Assembly: GCA_030674185.1 (NCBI GenBank)
Contig: CM060311.1
Span: forward strand, 101,316,062 to 101,380,061
DNA length: 64,000 bases
Direction: 5' to 3'
From: Monoplex corrugatus
Lineage: Eukaryota > Mollusca > Gastropoda > Littorinimorpha > Ranellidae
Every line of letters starts with the position of its first letter. The first letter of the stretch is position 1. The notes below the pieces were generated by a model. That model ran no database searches. It saw only the letters and a program-made list of their open reading frames with translations, and was not told the origin of the DNA. The position numbers and the translations under genes were made by a program. Below, piece by piece: positions 22,438-32,837 of this stretch.

Positions 22438-25400
22438 ATGTACTGGATTCTTTTGGTCAGAGCAGATATTTCCACATACCACACAGACATAACCAATACC
22501 ATAATCAAGAGTGCTGACGGTCTGATGAATATCAGTGACATCTGTCCAGGTGTAGAATACCTCTTTAACAAAACAGACGTTACAGTTCTACACACCAATG
22601 CGTCAAAGTGTTGGGATTCTTACTTGCCAACATTTACAGCACATCATGGAGTTGTGTATGGGGTGTGTGGACATTCTGCTACCTACTGTCGTTTGCATGT
22701 AGAGGTACCACCAAGTATGTTGGCACGTGTGTATGTGAAAAGATTGTCATATCTATGTGAATCCAGTCCATGGAAAGTGAGCGTGATACCTGACATTGAA
22801 GTTTTGAATTCTTACCATATGTCATGCAATCTGCATTCATTGGAGGAAATCGTCCTTGAATCAAATACAAGTCATGTGTTTTTCTCATACCAGTACTTTC
22901 CTGACGTTAAAATTCGAATTGAAGCAATTACAGCTCGTAGCATAATTGTGGAATACACATCAGACTATTCTGGGTATGTGGTATTACCAGGCTGGAACAT
23001 CTTTCGCAGTCCCTTTCAGTTTTCTCTCAACATGAAAGCTCCTCTTGGATGGGTCATCATGCTCAGTTTTCTGATAAAAAACAAGGACTACAAGAATAAC
23101 CCATGCACAGAACTGTTTTATACAGAACAAGATACATATCACCAAAGACATACACGTGTGTGTAGTAAATACGACTTACCTTCAAAAGTTTTCTCAACAT
23201 CATATATTCGTATAAGTATAACTCTGACAGCATCGTTGGGTTATTCTTTAATTTATCAGAAATGGTTTATTTCTTACCATTCTAAATCCGAACAACCACA
23301 AATGCTACTGACTGGCTTGTTTAATTGTTCTACAGTTAACTATTTGAACTTTCAGCACCACCTGGACTGTAATCTGAAGACAGAGTGTCATAATGGACAA
23401 GATGAAACAGAACACTGTCCCTTCAGCAGTCCTGGTTGTCAGGGTTTGGTGGCTTCACGTAATAAGTGCTTTCAGTATATCAGATTAAATAAAGATTTGA
23501 ATACACTTAAAGTGAGACGTATGTGTCTTAAAATGGGTGGAAACGTGGTTTCAGTAAAAACAAGAAAGGAACAAGAAGACTTTCTACATATGTTTAAAAC
23601 ACAATACAAGTTCAGTGTACTAGTATTTAATTCAGGTTGGGATTCTGTACCTTTTATGTACAGCATGTTTCGTAAATGGTCTGACAATACTTTGATATAC
23701 AACATAGCGCACTTTGTGATCGTGTGGCATTATAGACCAGCGCGTGATGTTGTAACGTTTTGGAGTAGAAATATGAAATTACAATATTTTGACATGTTTT
23801 GGGGCACAAGTGAAGGAGACACGATTAAGCCCACAAGCGCATATCAGTTAGTATGTGAAACCCAGTCACAGTCAGAAAGTAAGATAAGAGTGCAAACAGT
23901 TGAATTTCCTTGCTTATATCAACCTGTCTCCACCTTGATACAAACACAACAGAACATGTTTGAGTGCCCAGATAGTCATGCCACACATGCGCTTTTGTCA
24001 TGCGATTCAAACAGTCATTGTAGAAGTACTACATATTTACAATATTGTGTGTTCTTGGATTTGGAGAATGCACTTGTTTTTCCTGGAAAAAGCGTTGTAT
24101 ATACTTTTGCCATGTTTATCTGTGATGATGATATAACAACAGTGGCATATAGTCTAGTGTGTGACATCAGACAGGACTGTCCAGATAACAGTGATGAGTC
24201 ATTCTGTGAACATCCTGCCTGTAACGGCTATTTGTGCTCCAGTGATTACTGTGCATTGCGCAGTCAACGTTGTAATGGACACTCAGATTGTCAGGACGAT
24301 TCTGATGAAATCAGCTGTGACGAATATATGGAAGGTACATTTGACCACATAGAGTCAGACAAAATGCAGCGACTGCTCATCAACCTGGATGGTGCAGGCT
24401 ACTTTACTCAAAAGGCCATGAAATCTGATGACACGTGTCCCGACACTCATTATCAATGCACAGAAGATTGGTTGTATTGTCTTCCTGTCTACACACGTTG
24501 TAACGGATTTTCTGACTGTACTTATGGAGAAGATGAAGAGGACTGCGAGATGTCTTGTCCCGGTTTCTACCAGTGTCGAACTTCCAGAGTGTGTGTACAT
24601 GGAGATCATCTGTGTGATGGCTGGGGTCAGTGCCCACAACGTGATGATGAATGGTTTTGTGATGTGACCTGTCCAGACGACTGTTTGTGTCAAGGTCATT
24701 CTTTTTTATGTCCTCAACCTTTCTCTGCTGACTTATTTTTTCATTTACGTTATCTAGACGCCAAAGGCTCAGGAATGACACTGGAAAATTTCAGTGCTAA
24801 CATATATCTCATTCATCTTCGTCTTTCACATTCTGCATTGTTTGATATATCGAGTACAAAGAATTCAAACTTGCAGTTTCTCGATCTGACCAGAAATGAA
24901 TTAAGAAATGTCAATATGAATATGTTTTGGGGGCTATCAAATCTGAAGGTTCTGATCTTAGCAAGCAACCCGTTGTTTTCATTGACAAGTAAACCATTTA
25001 ATGTGTATTATGCTCTCAATAAAATTGATTTGTCAGGAACACGTTTAGAAAGGTTTGATATTGCATTGTTCATATACTTACCTGGGCTTACAAATTTGAA
25101 TATATCCTTTTCGGCAATAGAAATAATCAAATCAATGGACTTTAAAACTGTACCACAACTGACTGAATTCGACATAACAGGTAATCCAATCACCAGCTTT
25201 CATTTTGGTGCATTCTCAAGATTAATTCATTTAAAAGATATTTTTGTTTCCAATTTTAAACTTTGTTGTGAGAAGTCAGCTCTGAAAGATTCAAGTAAAA
25301 TAAAGTGCCTATCACCGCTGCCTTTGTTCTCATCATGTCAAAACCTGTTACCAACTGATATGTCTAGGATTTTCTGTTGGATGGTTAGTATATTTGCCAG

Positions 25401-26277
25401 TTTAGGTAATAGTGTCTGCTTGATAACTCCAGTTGTTGAAAAGAAAATATTTGAAGGCAATTTCATTTTATTTCTTGTCCATTTCCAGATTGCTAATGTA
25501 ATAATGGGAATTCACACAAGCATTGTTACAATGGCCGATCGAGTGTTCCATGGTGAATATTTTTATAATGAAAATACTTGGATCAAAAGTGTGACTTGCA
25601 AAACGGCTTGCTTTCTGTCCATTCTGTCCAATGAAGTATCAGTTCTAATCATCTGGTTTATCACATTACATCACGCCATCATCCTTTGTCTCCCTTTGAC
25701 CAGAAGGAGATTTAGTCAACGTTCAACAGCTGTAGCTTGTGTTGTAACTTTGTTTGTTGCAAGTGTGTTAGCAGTGGTTCCTTTTATTCCTGGACTGTCA
25801 CACTGGGGCCTTGATGGTCAGTCCGGTCTGTGTCGTCTGGCGCTGTTTGACTGTTACAGTTGTAATCAACAATTTAGATGGTTCACAGTTACTTTGATAT
25901 TCAACTTCATTTTGCATTTAATAATTGTCGCTTCAAATGTCATTATTTACAATAGAATATCAAAATATCAAGTCGTTGTGGATCCTAACAAGAGATCACT
26001 TTATTCTTCAGCAAACCTGACAATAAAAGTGGCTGTGACAGGCTCCATTTGCTGGTTATCGTTTGGCCTGACCAGTGTGATGGCTCTGTGTGGTGTCGCT
26101 GTATCAGACAAGGTCCACGTGGCTATGGTTGTGTACATGTTACCATTCAACTCTGCATTCAGCCCACTGCTCTACATGTGGACTGTTGTAACACAGCGAC
26201 GACAACAAGCACAAGAAGAGAAGGTGTTACACATGCTGAAATCAAGACTTTCCCTCCCAGTGAAAACATTCACTTAA
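22438..26277 (+). CDS. GRL101-like CUB/LDLa/C-type lectin/LRR/7TM receptor 1
   Basis: Large cell-surface receptor, about 1,279 residues, in one uninterrupted frame. The frame opens upstream in LINE C1, so I take the first host-like Met (22438, MYWILLVRADIS), which gives a short hydrophobic leader. A spliced start at an AG near 22429 or 22462 is equally possible. In order: one or two CUB-like modules (about 22540-23290), an LDLa (23318-23420, HLDCNLKTECHNGQDETEHC), a C-type-lectin-like domain (23438-23860, NKCFQYI and CLKMGGNVVSV), four LDLa modules (about 24115-24660, including DCPDNSDESFC and DCQDDSDEISC), an LRR N-cap (24670-24717), leucine-rich repeats to about 25250, a Cys-rich C-cap (CCEKSALKD) and seven membrane segments (25370-26210). 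This order resembles Lymnaea GRL101 with extra modules. The class A signature is lost: Asn at D2.50 (25495-25497), HHA for DRY (25669-25677), no Trp in TM4, CWLS for CWxP (Ser at 26059) and SPLLY for NPxxY (26161). The paralogue at 50.5 kb keeps them. The ligand is unknown. No introns interrupt the part seen. Confidence 0.9.
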   Translation: MYWILLVRADISTYHTDITNTIIKSADGLMNISDICPGVEYLFNKTDVTVLHTNASKCWDSYLPTFTAHHGVVYGVCGHSATYCRLHVEVPPSMLARVYVKRLSYLCESSPWKVSVIPDIEVLNSYHMSCNLHSLEEIVLESNTSHVFFSYQYFPDVKIRIEAITARSIIVEYTSDYSGYVVLPGWNIFRSPFQFSLNMKAPLGWVIMLSFLIKNKDYKNNPCTELFYTEQDTYHQRHTRVCSKYDLPSKVFSTSYIRISITLTASLGYSLIYQKWFISYHSKSEQPQMLLTGLFNCSTVNYLNFQHHLDCNLKTECHNGQDETEHCPFSSPGCQGLVASRNKCFQYIRLNKDLNTLKVRRMCLKMGGNVVSVKTRKEQEDFLHMFKTQYKFSVLVFNSGWDSVPFMYSMFRKWSDNTLIYNIAHFVIVWHYRPARDVVTFWSRNMKLQYFDMFWGTSEGDTIKPTSAYQLVCETQSQSESKIRVQTVEFPCLYQPVSTLIQTQQNMFECPDSHATHALLSCDSNSHCRSTTYLQYCVFLDLENALVFPGKSVVYTFAMFICDDDITTVAYSLVCDIRQDCPDNSDESFCEHPACNGYLCSSDYCALRSQRCNGHSDCQDDSDEISCDEYMEGTFDHIESDKMQRLLINLDGAGYFTQKAMKSDDTCPDTHYQCTEDWLYCLPVYTRCNGFSDCTYGEDEEDCEMSCPGFYQCRTSRVCVHGDHLCDGWGQCPQRDDEWFCDVTCPDDCLCQGHSFLCPQPFSADLFFHLRYLDAKGSGMTLENFSANIYLIHLRLSHSALFDISSTKNSNLQFLDLTRNELRNVNMNMFWGLSNLKVLILASNPLFSLTSKPFNVYYALNKIDLSGTRLERFDIALFIYLPGLTNLNISFSAIEIIKSMDFKTVPQLTEFDITGNPITSFHFGAFSRLIHLKDIFVSNFKLCCEKSALKDSSKIKCLSPLPLFSSCQNLLPTDMSRIFCWMVSIFASLGNSVCLITPVVEKKIFEGNFILFLVHFQIANVIMGIHTSIVTMADRVFHGEYFYNENTWIKSVTCKTACFLSILSNEVSVLIIWFITLHHAIILCLPLTRRRFSQRSTAVACVVTLFVASVLAVVPFIPGLSHWGLDGQSGLCRLALFDCYSCNQQFRWFTVTLIFNFILHLIIVASNVIIYNRISKYQVVVDPNKRSLYSSANLTIKVAVTGSICWLSFGLTSVMALCGVAVSDKVHVAMVVYMLPFNSAFSPLLYMWTVVTQRRQQAQEEKVLHMLKSRLSLPVKTFT

Positions 26278-26384
26278 TCAAAGAATGTGTATTGTTGTAA
26301 AAACACTACAACCCTATTTCTGCCCGCAAAGCACACCTCCGTTTACCAGGAATATATCAAGTTGATGGACAGAGCCAAAGAACA
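26278..26384. other. Short 3' flank of receptor 1
   Basis: About 100 bp between the stop codon and a GT microsatellite. I see no AATAAA here, so the 3' UTR may run through the repeats downstream. Confidence 0.4.
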
Positions 26385-26610
26385 CGCGCACGTGTGTGTG
26401 TGTATGTGTGCGTGTGTGTGTATGTGTGTGTGTCTGTCTGTATATCCGTGTTTGTGTGTATTTATGTGTGTATATGTGTGTGTGTGTGCGTGTGTGTGTA
26501 TGTGTGTGCGTATGCGTGAGACTCTTTTAGGTACTTTTATCCTGAAGCGTATGTGTATGTGTGTGTGCACGCGCGCGCGCATGTGTGCTTGTGTATTCAT
26601 GTATGTGCGC

Positions 26611-26667
<57 letters not shown>

Positions 26668-26672
26668 AGAGA
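26385..26672. repeat. (GT)n and (GA)n microsatellites
   Basis: A GT-rich run with ta/gc interruptions (26388-26612) is followed by a pure GAGA run (26613-26663). Cys/Val-rich frames here are artefacts. Confidence 0.97.
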
Positions 26673-27069
26673 ACTCAGAACTCAGAACTCAGAAAATGTT
26701 TATTGTACATCGGCCTTAGGCCACAATACATGCATGGGGAAGGGGAGGGGAGGAGATCAGGTTTTCTTATACATTCATACAAGTTATACTTTCAAACTGC
26801 AGTGAACTCTGTCACATTGTCCCCTTCTATCGTTTACCGTCACATAAGCTGGGATACATTCATCTTTGCATTTACAGTGGTCTTTTCATTTGTATTCTAG
26901 TCCATATTCCTTAACTGGCCAGCTAAGAATATTTGTCATTAACCGCATCTATATCATTCATCCAACTGTCAATTTTACAATAACTGGCTATCAGACAAAC
27001 AAACCATTCAATTAGTGCACAGATCTGACATTTCTTGTACCCTTCGGAGATCATACAGTTGATCAATAT
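26673..27069. other. Repeat-like segment, no gene
   Basis: Starts with gaactcagaactcagaactc and aaaatgtttattgtacatcgg directly after the GA run. A related arrangement (GA run, then ctcagacttcag units and gagactttatc) occurs at 27318-27450, suggesting a dispersed element with a GA/CTCAGA end. No coding potential is seen. Confidence 0.45.
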
Positions 27070-27215
27070 ATTCAACCACAGGTACTTGACATAAACACTC
27101 AATCCATCAATCGATCAACCAAACAACCAATCAATCAAACAGTCAACCAATCAATTAACCAATCAATCAACTGATTTACCAGTTGATCAATCAAAGAATC
27201 CGCCATTCAGCCCGT
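27070..27215. repeat. AATC-rich low-complexity sequence
   Basis: Irregular caatcaatcaaccaa-type runs. Confidence 0.8.
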
Positions 27216-27315
27216 GATTCAACTGACAAATCAGCTTTCAATTGACTGGGTCAGATGCATCATCCAACTGTACAATCGATATCACTTCAGTAACAATCAC
27301 TTAACGTAATCAGTC

Positions 27316-27317
<2 letters not shown>

Positions 27318-27404
<87 letters not shown>

Positions 27405-27450
27405 CAGACTTCAGATTTCAGACTTCAGACTTCAGAGACTTTATCTAAAA
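27318..27450. repeat. (GA)n run plus CTTCAGA units
   Basis: About 84 bp of pure GA, then ctcagacttcagatttcaga and two further cttcaga units, ending in gactttatct. Confidence 0.95.
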
Positions 27451-27565
27451 CAAGTGTGACCTTCCGCGTTCGAGCAAACAGGAACATTGAACACAGCAGC
27501 AGGGAAGTTTCAGTCCTTTTCTCAAATTTTTTTGTATCTGGTGTTTGTTTGTTTGTAATCTTACG

Positions 27566-27590
27566 CTTGACAAAGGCCAGTTGGCCGAAA
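27566..27590 (+). other. GGCC hairpin followed by GAAA
   Basis: The sequence cttgacaaaggccagttggc followed by cgaaa forms a 4-bp GGCC/GGCC hairpin with an AGTT loop, immediately followed by GAAA. This layout recalls the stem II-GAAA part of hammerhead ribozymes found in some retroelements. However, the upstream core reads ttgacaa rather than CTGANGA and has an extra A, so activity is unlikely. It is more likely a conserved retroelement 3'-end hairpin. Confidence 0.3.
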
Positions 27591-27849
27591 ATTTGCGCCT
27601 GTCTTGTTTTGTTGTATTAAATACATGTTCGTATTCTTCTTTCGTGTTTTTTGTTTGTTTTTGTTTTATTGGTTTCAGAGACTTTAGTGAACAGGCCACA
27701 AAGTCCTTATTGAAAGATCCTTAAAATGCATGAGAAAGGAAACAATCAATTACAATACGGAACAAGATCAACAAGTGACAAAAACAATCCTCTCATTATA
27801 TGTTGCAATTCCCCTTATTCTAAGTGCATTAAGTAGAAACAAACCAAAA

Positions 27850-28300
27850 TCTTCTTCTTTCAACCATCGAAAGTCCGTTGTTGGACGTAGGCCGTCCCCA
27901 GCGGCTTCCATTCACTTCGTCACAGCGTTTTTCCTCTCCAGTTATTGTCAATTCCATCTAGATCGTCTCTCCATCCAGTTTTCTGTCTTCCTCTATTGCG
28001 AATGCCCTCTCTTGGTATCCAGAATGTGGTTTTTGTCGTCCAATTATTGTGCATTATCCGGGTGAGATGTCCTGCCCAGTTCCATTTCAGTTTGTTGATG
28101 GTTTCCAGGATGTCTAGCTTTCTCTGATCCACTGAGCCGTTTTTTGATCTTTCCTGATGATACAAGCATGATTCTTTTGTGTGCTCGCTGCATGATTTTT
28201 AGTTTCAAAGCGAGTTTTTTTCCATTAGATTTCACGTTTCTGCACCGTACAATGTAATTAGGACCTTCTAAAATTACTGATAAACGCAGCTTAAACGTCT
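27850..28300 (-). pseudogene. LINE 3'-end relic
   Basis: The minus strand reads LDILETINKLKWNWAGHLTR, WTTKTTFWIPREGIRNRGRQ and TGWRDDLDGIDNNW. This is the C-terminal block (LKWxWAGHxxR ... GRPxxRWxDD) shared by many LINE reverse transcriptases. It differs from families A-F. Only the 3' end is preserved, in two frames, followed by the usual Trp/Gly-rich tail. Confidence 0.8.
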
Positions 28301-28489
28301 TTGGGTTTCTATAATGTTTTTGTAGAATGAACTTGAATCAAAATTGTCAAAAGCTGAACAAAGTGTACCTTGTCTTCTGGCGCATGCATGAATAACGTAC
28401 ACACTAAGTCAGAGCATTTGTGTTGATTATACTTCAGGTGATAAACTTTCAAGTTTGAGACACCAAGTGTAAACTTGGAAACTTATGTT

Positions 28490-29130
28490 CAGCATCTCAA
28501 CACTTCTCATGGGACTCCCTCAAGGATCGCCACTTTCTCCAATTCTCTACGGCTTAGACACAAAAGGACCTGCTGACCAAGGATCAGCCCGTATATTCAC
28601 CTTCACTGACGACGCACTCATTTACAGGACAGTAAGTATGCACTTGAAAGAAACATAGCAATCCGTAACAAGTAAACAACCTAGATCAGTGGTGCCAAGA
28701 AAGCAGATCTGCACTCAGTCTTTCCAAAGCACAGGTTTTCTTCTGCACCCTTGATGACAAAGCAGTGAATAATAACATTCCACCAGGTACGTTCAGAGAA
28801 ATCAATATCGAACAGACAGCTTACGCTATCTCAGCATCAGTTTGATAAAATGCTAACCTTCAGGAAACATGTGGAAACCACTATACTCAACTGTAAAAAG
28901 GGGCTTTTAGTCCTGAAAGCAATGGAAAGCAAAGGCATTGAACTACGTCACCTCTTTCAGCTATAGCAAGAAAAATACTGATAGTAATCGACTGTGGACT
29001 TGGCCTCACGATGTTGTCATAGACTACATTTTGCAAACCAAATAGAATACAGAATGAAGCAGTGACAGTAATCCTTAGAACCACAAAGATATCCCCACAG
29101 AGACTATGCATTACCTACTTGAGTACGGCC
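28490..29130 (+). pseudogene. Jockey-like RT relic
   Basis: The plus strand gives GLPQGSPLSPILYG (RT motif B region), then IFTFTDDALIYRT (the catalytic box as FTDDA), FCTLDDKAVNN, RKHVETTILNCKKGLLVLKA and ESKGIELRHLFQL. Stops and frameshifts lie between. Old, non-functional. Confidence 0.8.
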
Positions 29131-29199
29131 GAATGGGTTCAATCAGATTTATCTATTTTACATGTAATGACTGGGAGTGGAATGTTATATCTGGTCTTA

Positions 29200-29470
29200 T
29201 GTCACTACTTGCTGATGATTTCTACGGGTTTTCTTTTTTCACAGTGGAGGATCTTCTGTGCACTCCTGGTCATCTGCTTCATGCAGTAGAACTTGCTTGC
29301 ATGGTCCAAATGTCATAGCATTTTCAGGCCACAGTTTGGTGCCTCTGGCTACATAGAAGGTTGGTAGAACTTCTGGTGGCATTGATACTTCCCCTGGCAG
29401 TTCTTGTTGCTTATTTGATCTCTTTAAGCTTTTGATTGTGACTCCATATGTACCGTCATTTGGGTTAACA
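29200..29470 (-). pseudogene. Relic of LINE E C-terminal region
   Basis: The plus-strand text atgtcatagcattttcaggc closely resembles ttgtcatagcactttcgggc in LINE E (61231-61250). The minus translation reads TFYVARGTKLWPENAMT against TFYKAGGKQVWPESAMT in LINE E. It covers the stretch just before the restriction-like nuclease and is degraded. Confidence 0.72.
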
Positions 29471-29514
29471 CCACAGTATGTAACTATAAAACAGTATAAT
29501 ACCCATTAATTCGT

Positions 29515-30870
29515 CTTTTTCCACTTTCAAAATAAACCAGAAACAAGAGATTGTGGTCAACATCGAACTATCAATATAATGCGTCAGATAACAAAAATTC
29601 TCCTTCGACTCATCAGGAATCCTATAAGAAATAAGTTGTCTCCACAAATACGCAGAGAACAGTTTGGACTTGAGAAAGGTAAAGGAACAGTCAATGCAAT
29701 CTTCACCTTGAAGATGATACTGCAGAGATCGATGAAAAACCGCAAATGACCATAACTTACGTTTCATAGATTATTCAAAAGTGTTCGATGCCATACATCA
29801 TCATGAACTTTTCAGGATGATGCACGACACTGATACTGACGATAATGATCTCCGCATGGTCCAAAGTTTACATTACAACAAACAGCAGGTGTGAAAGCTG
29901 ATGGAGAAGTCTGTGAATTTTTCAACATAGCGAAAGGAGAGGGGCAAGGTGCGTTGTCACCACATTTCTTAAAATTTGTACAATGGAAATAATAATACAA
30001 CAATGGAGGATGGCAGTGGTGTAAAAATCAATGATAAAAATATAACAAACGTACGATATGCTGACGATGGAATATAAATGGCACACTCCCCTGAAGACTT
30101 ACAAATCCTACTGGACCAGGCAGAAAATGAGAGCAGAGCCAAAGGATTACATCTGAATGTGAAAAAGACAGACTGCATGGTAGTATCCAAACACATAGAA
30201 GAAAGCACACCTCTAAACCTAACTAATAATGGGAAAACCATCAAGCAAGTACACAAATTCAATTATCTTCGAAGTATGATCACCTCAGATGCCAGAATTA
30301 TCACTACGATAATCAGATAGCAAAAGGTGAAACAGCTTTGGATCACTAAAGAATGTAGTATTGACCTCCAGATAGTCCATGCGCACCATGATGTCTCTAG
30401 AAAACACTTTCGTCTACTCCATCTTGTTGTATGGCTGTGAAACGTGGACCTTGCTAAAGAAATAAGTGTACAAGTTGGAAGCTATGCAGATGTGGTTATA
30501 CAGAAGACTGCATAAAATTCCATGGACAGCCAAGATGTCAAATGAAGATGTACTTAAGAAAGTCAGAAAACAACCTTTTAAGGACAATAACAAATTGCTT
30601 TTGTTTTTTGTTTTTTGTTGTTTGTTTGTTTGTTTATTTTTTGTTTTTTTGTTTTTGTTTTTATTTTTGTTTTGTTTTTTGTGTTTTTGGTCACAGATGT
30701 ATAAACGACACCCTTGAAAAGCTTGCAGTCAGTGGAATAATAGAGGGCGTTAGAGAGCAAAGAAGACAAAGAACTACATATGTCTCAAGTCTACGTGCAA
30801 CAACAAGGAGCGATTCCTGCAACAACGCCTTTGAACGGAGGACAGAAGTGAACGGCGACGTATGATTGAT
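29515..30870 (+). pseudogene. RTE-like RT relic
   Basis: Plus-strand pieces in order: TINIMRQITKILLRLIRNPI, REQFGLEKGKGTVNAIFTLK, a decayed motif A, a catalytic region read near 30050-30065 as YADDG, SRAKGLHLNVKKTDCMVVSK, LYGCETW-like text at 30430, HKIPWTAKMSNEDVLKKV, and KLAVSGIIEGVREQRRQRTT with SDSCNNAFERRTE near the end. The order and blocks match family B, but the sequence is a different, older family. A T-rich simple repeat (30597-30690, tttttgttttttg) interrupts it. Confidence 0.82.
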
Positions 30871-30889
30871 TACCTTCTGAATGGGACAA

Positions 30890-32340
30890 GCCATGGTAAG
30901 ACAAAGAATACCCATTAATCAGTCTGGATTTCAAAAAGCTAGGTCAACATCTGACCACCTCGTCCAATCAAATATTAAAACATAAAATCGATTTGCTGTC
31001 TTAGCAAACTTTTTGATCTTTAAAAACGCATATTATAGAATCTGCAATGTGACGCTTTCATTCAAATCAAAACAGACAGGCTCAGTGGGAATATGATTAT
31101 GTCAAAGCATTTTCAACAGACTGAAATGTGACTGCTAAAGTAGATAACACACTGTCAAGACAACGATATGTAAACACGAGAATTTGTACAGGATTCCATG
31201 ATATATCCTCTCTTATTTAATATTTTAATCTATAACCTGCCATTTCAATTCTCACAAATCATAAACTTGGTTCAATACGCTGATGATATAGCCAATTAGA
31301 TGAAAAAGAATCAAACATGTTTTAAAAATCTAGCAATGCGAAATTGATCATGTTACACTTTACTTTAAAGACAAAGGCTGGGACATTTGGGAATGAACAA
31401 GGCACACATAATGCTTTGTAACAACTGGTTCAGGCGTTGTTCACATTTGAGATAAAGAAGAACTAAGATACACAGCTACGGTGAAATGACTGCTAACATA
31501 CTCCACATTGAGTTTACAATGGACAGAAAATATTAACGTCTTGCTACATGAAGCCACCAAAAGCTTTGAATTGGTTTGAAGAAGAATAAAAATTCATGGG
31601 GTAGGGCATTGCAACATTCTTGCATCTTGCAGTGGCCTAAGAAAGATCAGAGTTAGCTTATGGCCAATGTGTGTGTTTTTCAGCTCTGTAAAGTCATATG
31701 AGAAAAGACAAAACTTAGATACTAAAGATGTTAAATTAGCACTTGTAGGATCAGTGTATGCTGAAAACACAACAAGACATCAGCCTTATTGCCTTCCTTT
31801 GCAAAAGTGGAGAGGATGGCCAGCTGTTAAATACCTGGTCATAACAAGCGCAGTTGCTAGTTATGCAGACGTGGAAATGAAAATCGATTTGACGTTCACT
31901 TATCGAACAAAACAAGGACAATAATTACACCAGAAACAATAAAAAGTTTTCAAAAAGTCAGTTTATCACGCATAGTATAAAACGTTTTCACTTTCAGATG
32001 ACATGAAGTCGCTACTTCCTCGGAATTACCCCAAGTCAATTTTGATATAAATAACACTGATACGAGGAAAGATGCTGGACCCCATTTGTTTGCACCTGTT
32101 CTATGTAAATGAAAAATATCTGCCTGACGAACAGTTTTACCACTGGTTTTGTTCTAAGTAATGGTCAAGTAGCTGGCTTTATAATTCCAAAATTTAAAAC
32201 AAAACTGGCTTACCGTTTAAGAAACGGGCATTCAGCTTTTACTTCAAAAGTAGTTGCCACCCCAATGGCCCTGAATTTTGTTGAGAATATTCCAGTCACT
32301 TTATCATTTCATTTTGTCTCGCTTCCAATTCTATATTAGA
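30890..32340 (+). pseudogene. Jockey-like RT-RNase H relic
   Basis: Plus-strand pieces: NQSGFQKARSTSDHLVQ, LFNILIYNLPFQFS and QYADDIAN (the catalytic box), then SYEKRQNLDTKDVKLALVGS and AVKYLVITSAVASYADVEMK (RT thumb). The last part reads VLSNGQVAGFIIPKFKTKLA and TSKVVATPMALNFVENIP, which resembles the RNase H domain of Jockey-type LINEs. Heavily mutated and AT-rich. Confidence 0.75.
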
Positions 32341-32535
32341 AATGACATGTTACCAACATCAAGCACAAAAAAATTATATTTGAGCGAGATAAAGTATCTC
32401 ATTCATTGTTTATAAATGTCAAGCTCGCTAAGGCTTGAACTAGAGGGGAAAGACAAAGAAACAAACCTATCAAAACTAACACGCCCGATTATGACTAAAT
32501 GAAGAAATCCTTGGACACATTACAGTTACACAAAT
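32341..32535. other. Spacer, no gene seen
   Basis: AT-rich, no supported frame. It separates the last LINE relic from the possible 3' end of a minus-strand gene. Confidence 0.4.
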
Positions 32536-32541
32536 TTTATT
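32536..32541 (-). terminator. Possible polyadenylation signal AATAAA
   Basis: tttatt on the plus strand, i.e. AATAAA on the minus strand, about 300 bp downstream of the stop codon of the possible terminal exon at 32838-33064. The hexamer is common by chance. Confidence 0.3.
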
Positions 32542-32837
32542 ACAGACAAACAAGACAACATGACGCATCATTCACACAAATCACATATGTAACTACAGCA
32601 TGAATAAGGGTGGCACCAAAAAACCCACAGTTACATACATTTCACATCTTCAAACGACGGAAATCACTCAGAAGCATTTGCCATACGTGGCACCCAAAAC
32701 CAACACATTTGAAATCTTCAAACATCGGAATTCACATAGAAGCATAGCAAACACACACACTCACAGCAAAGTTTTAGTCCATACGAAGATCTTGGTCCGT
32801 AGGATCTTCCTATGCTAGGGTTACTAATCACAACGAG

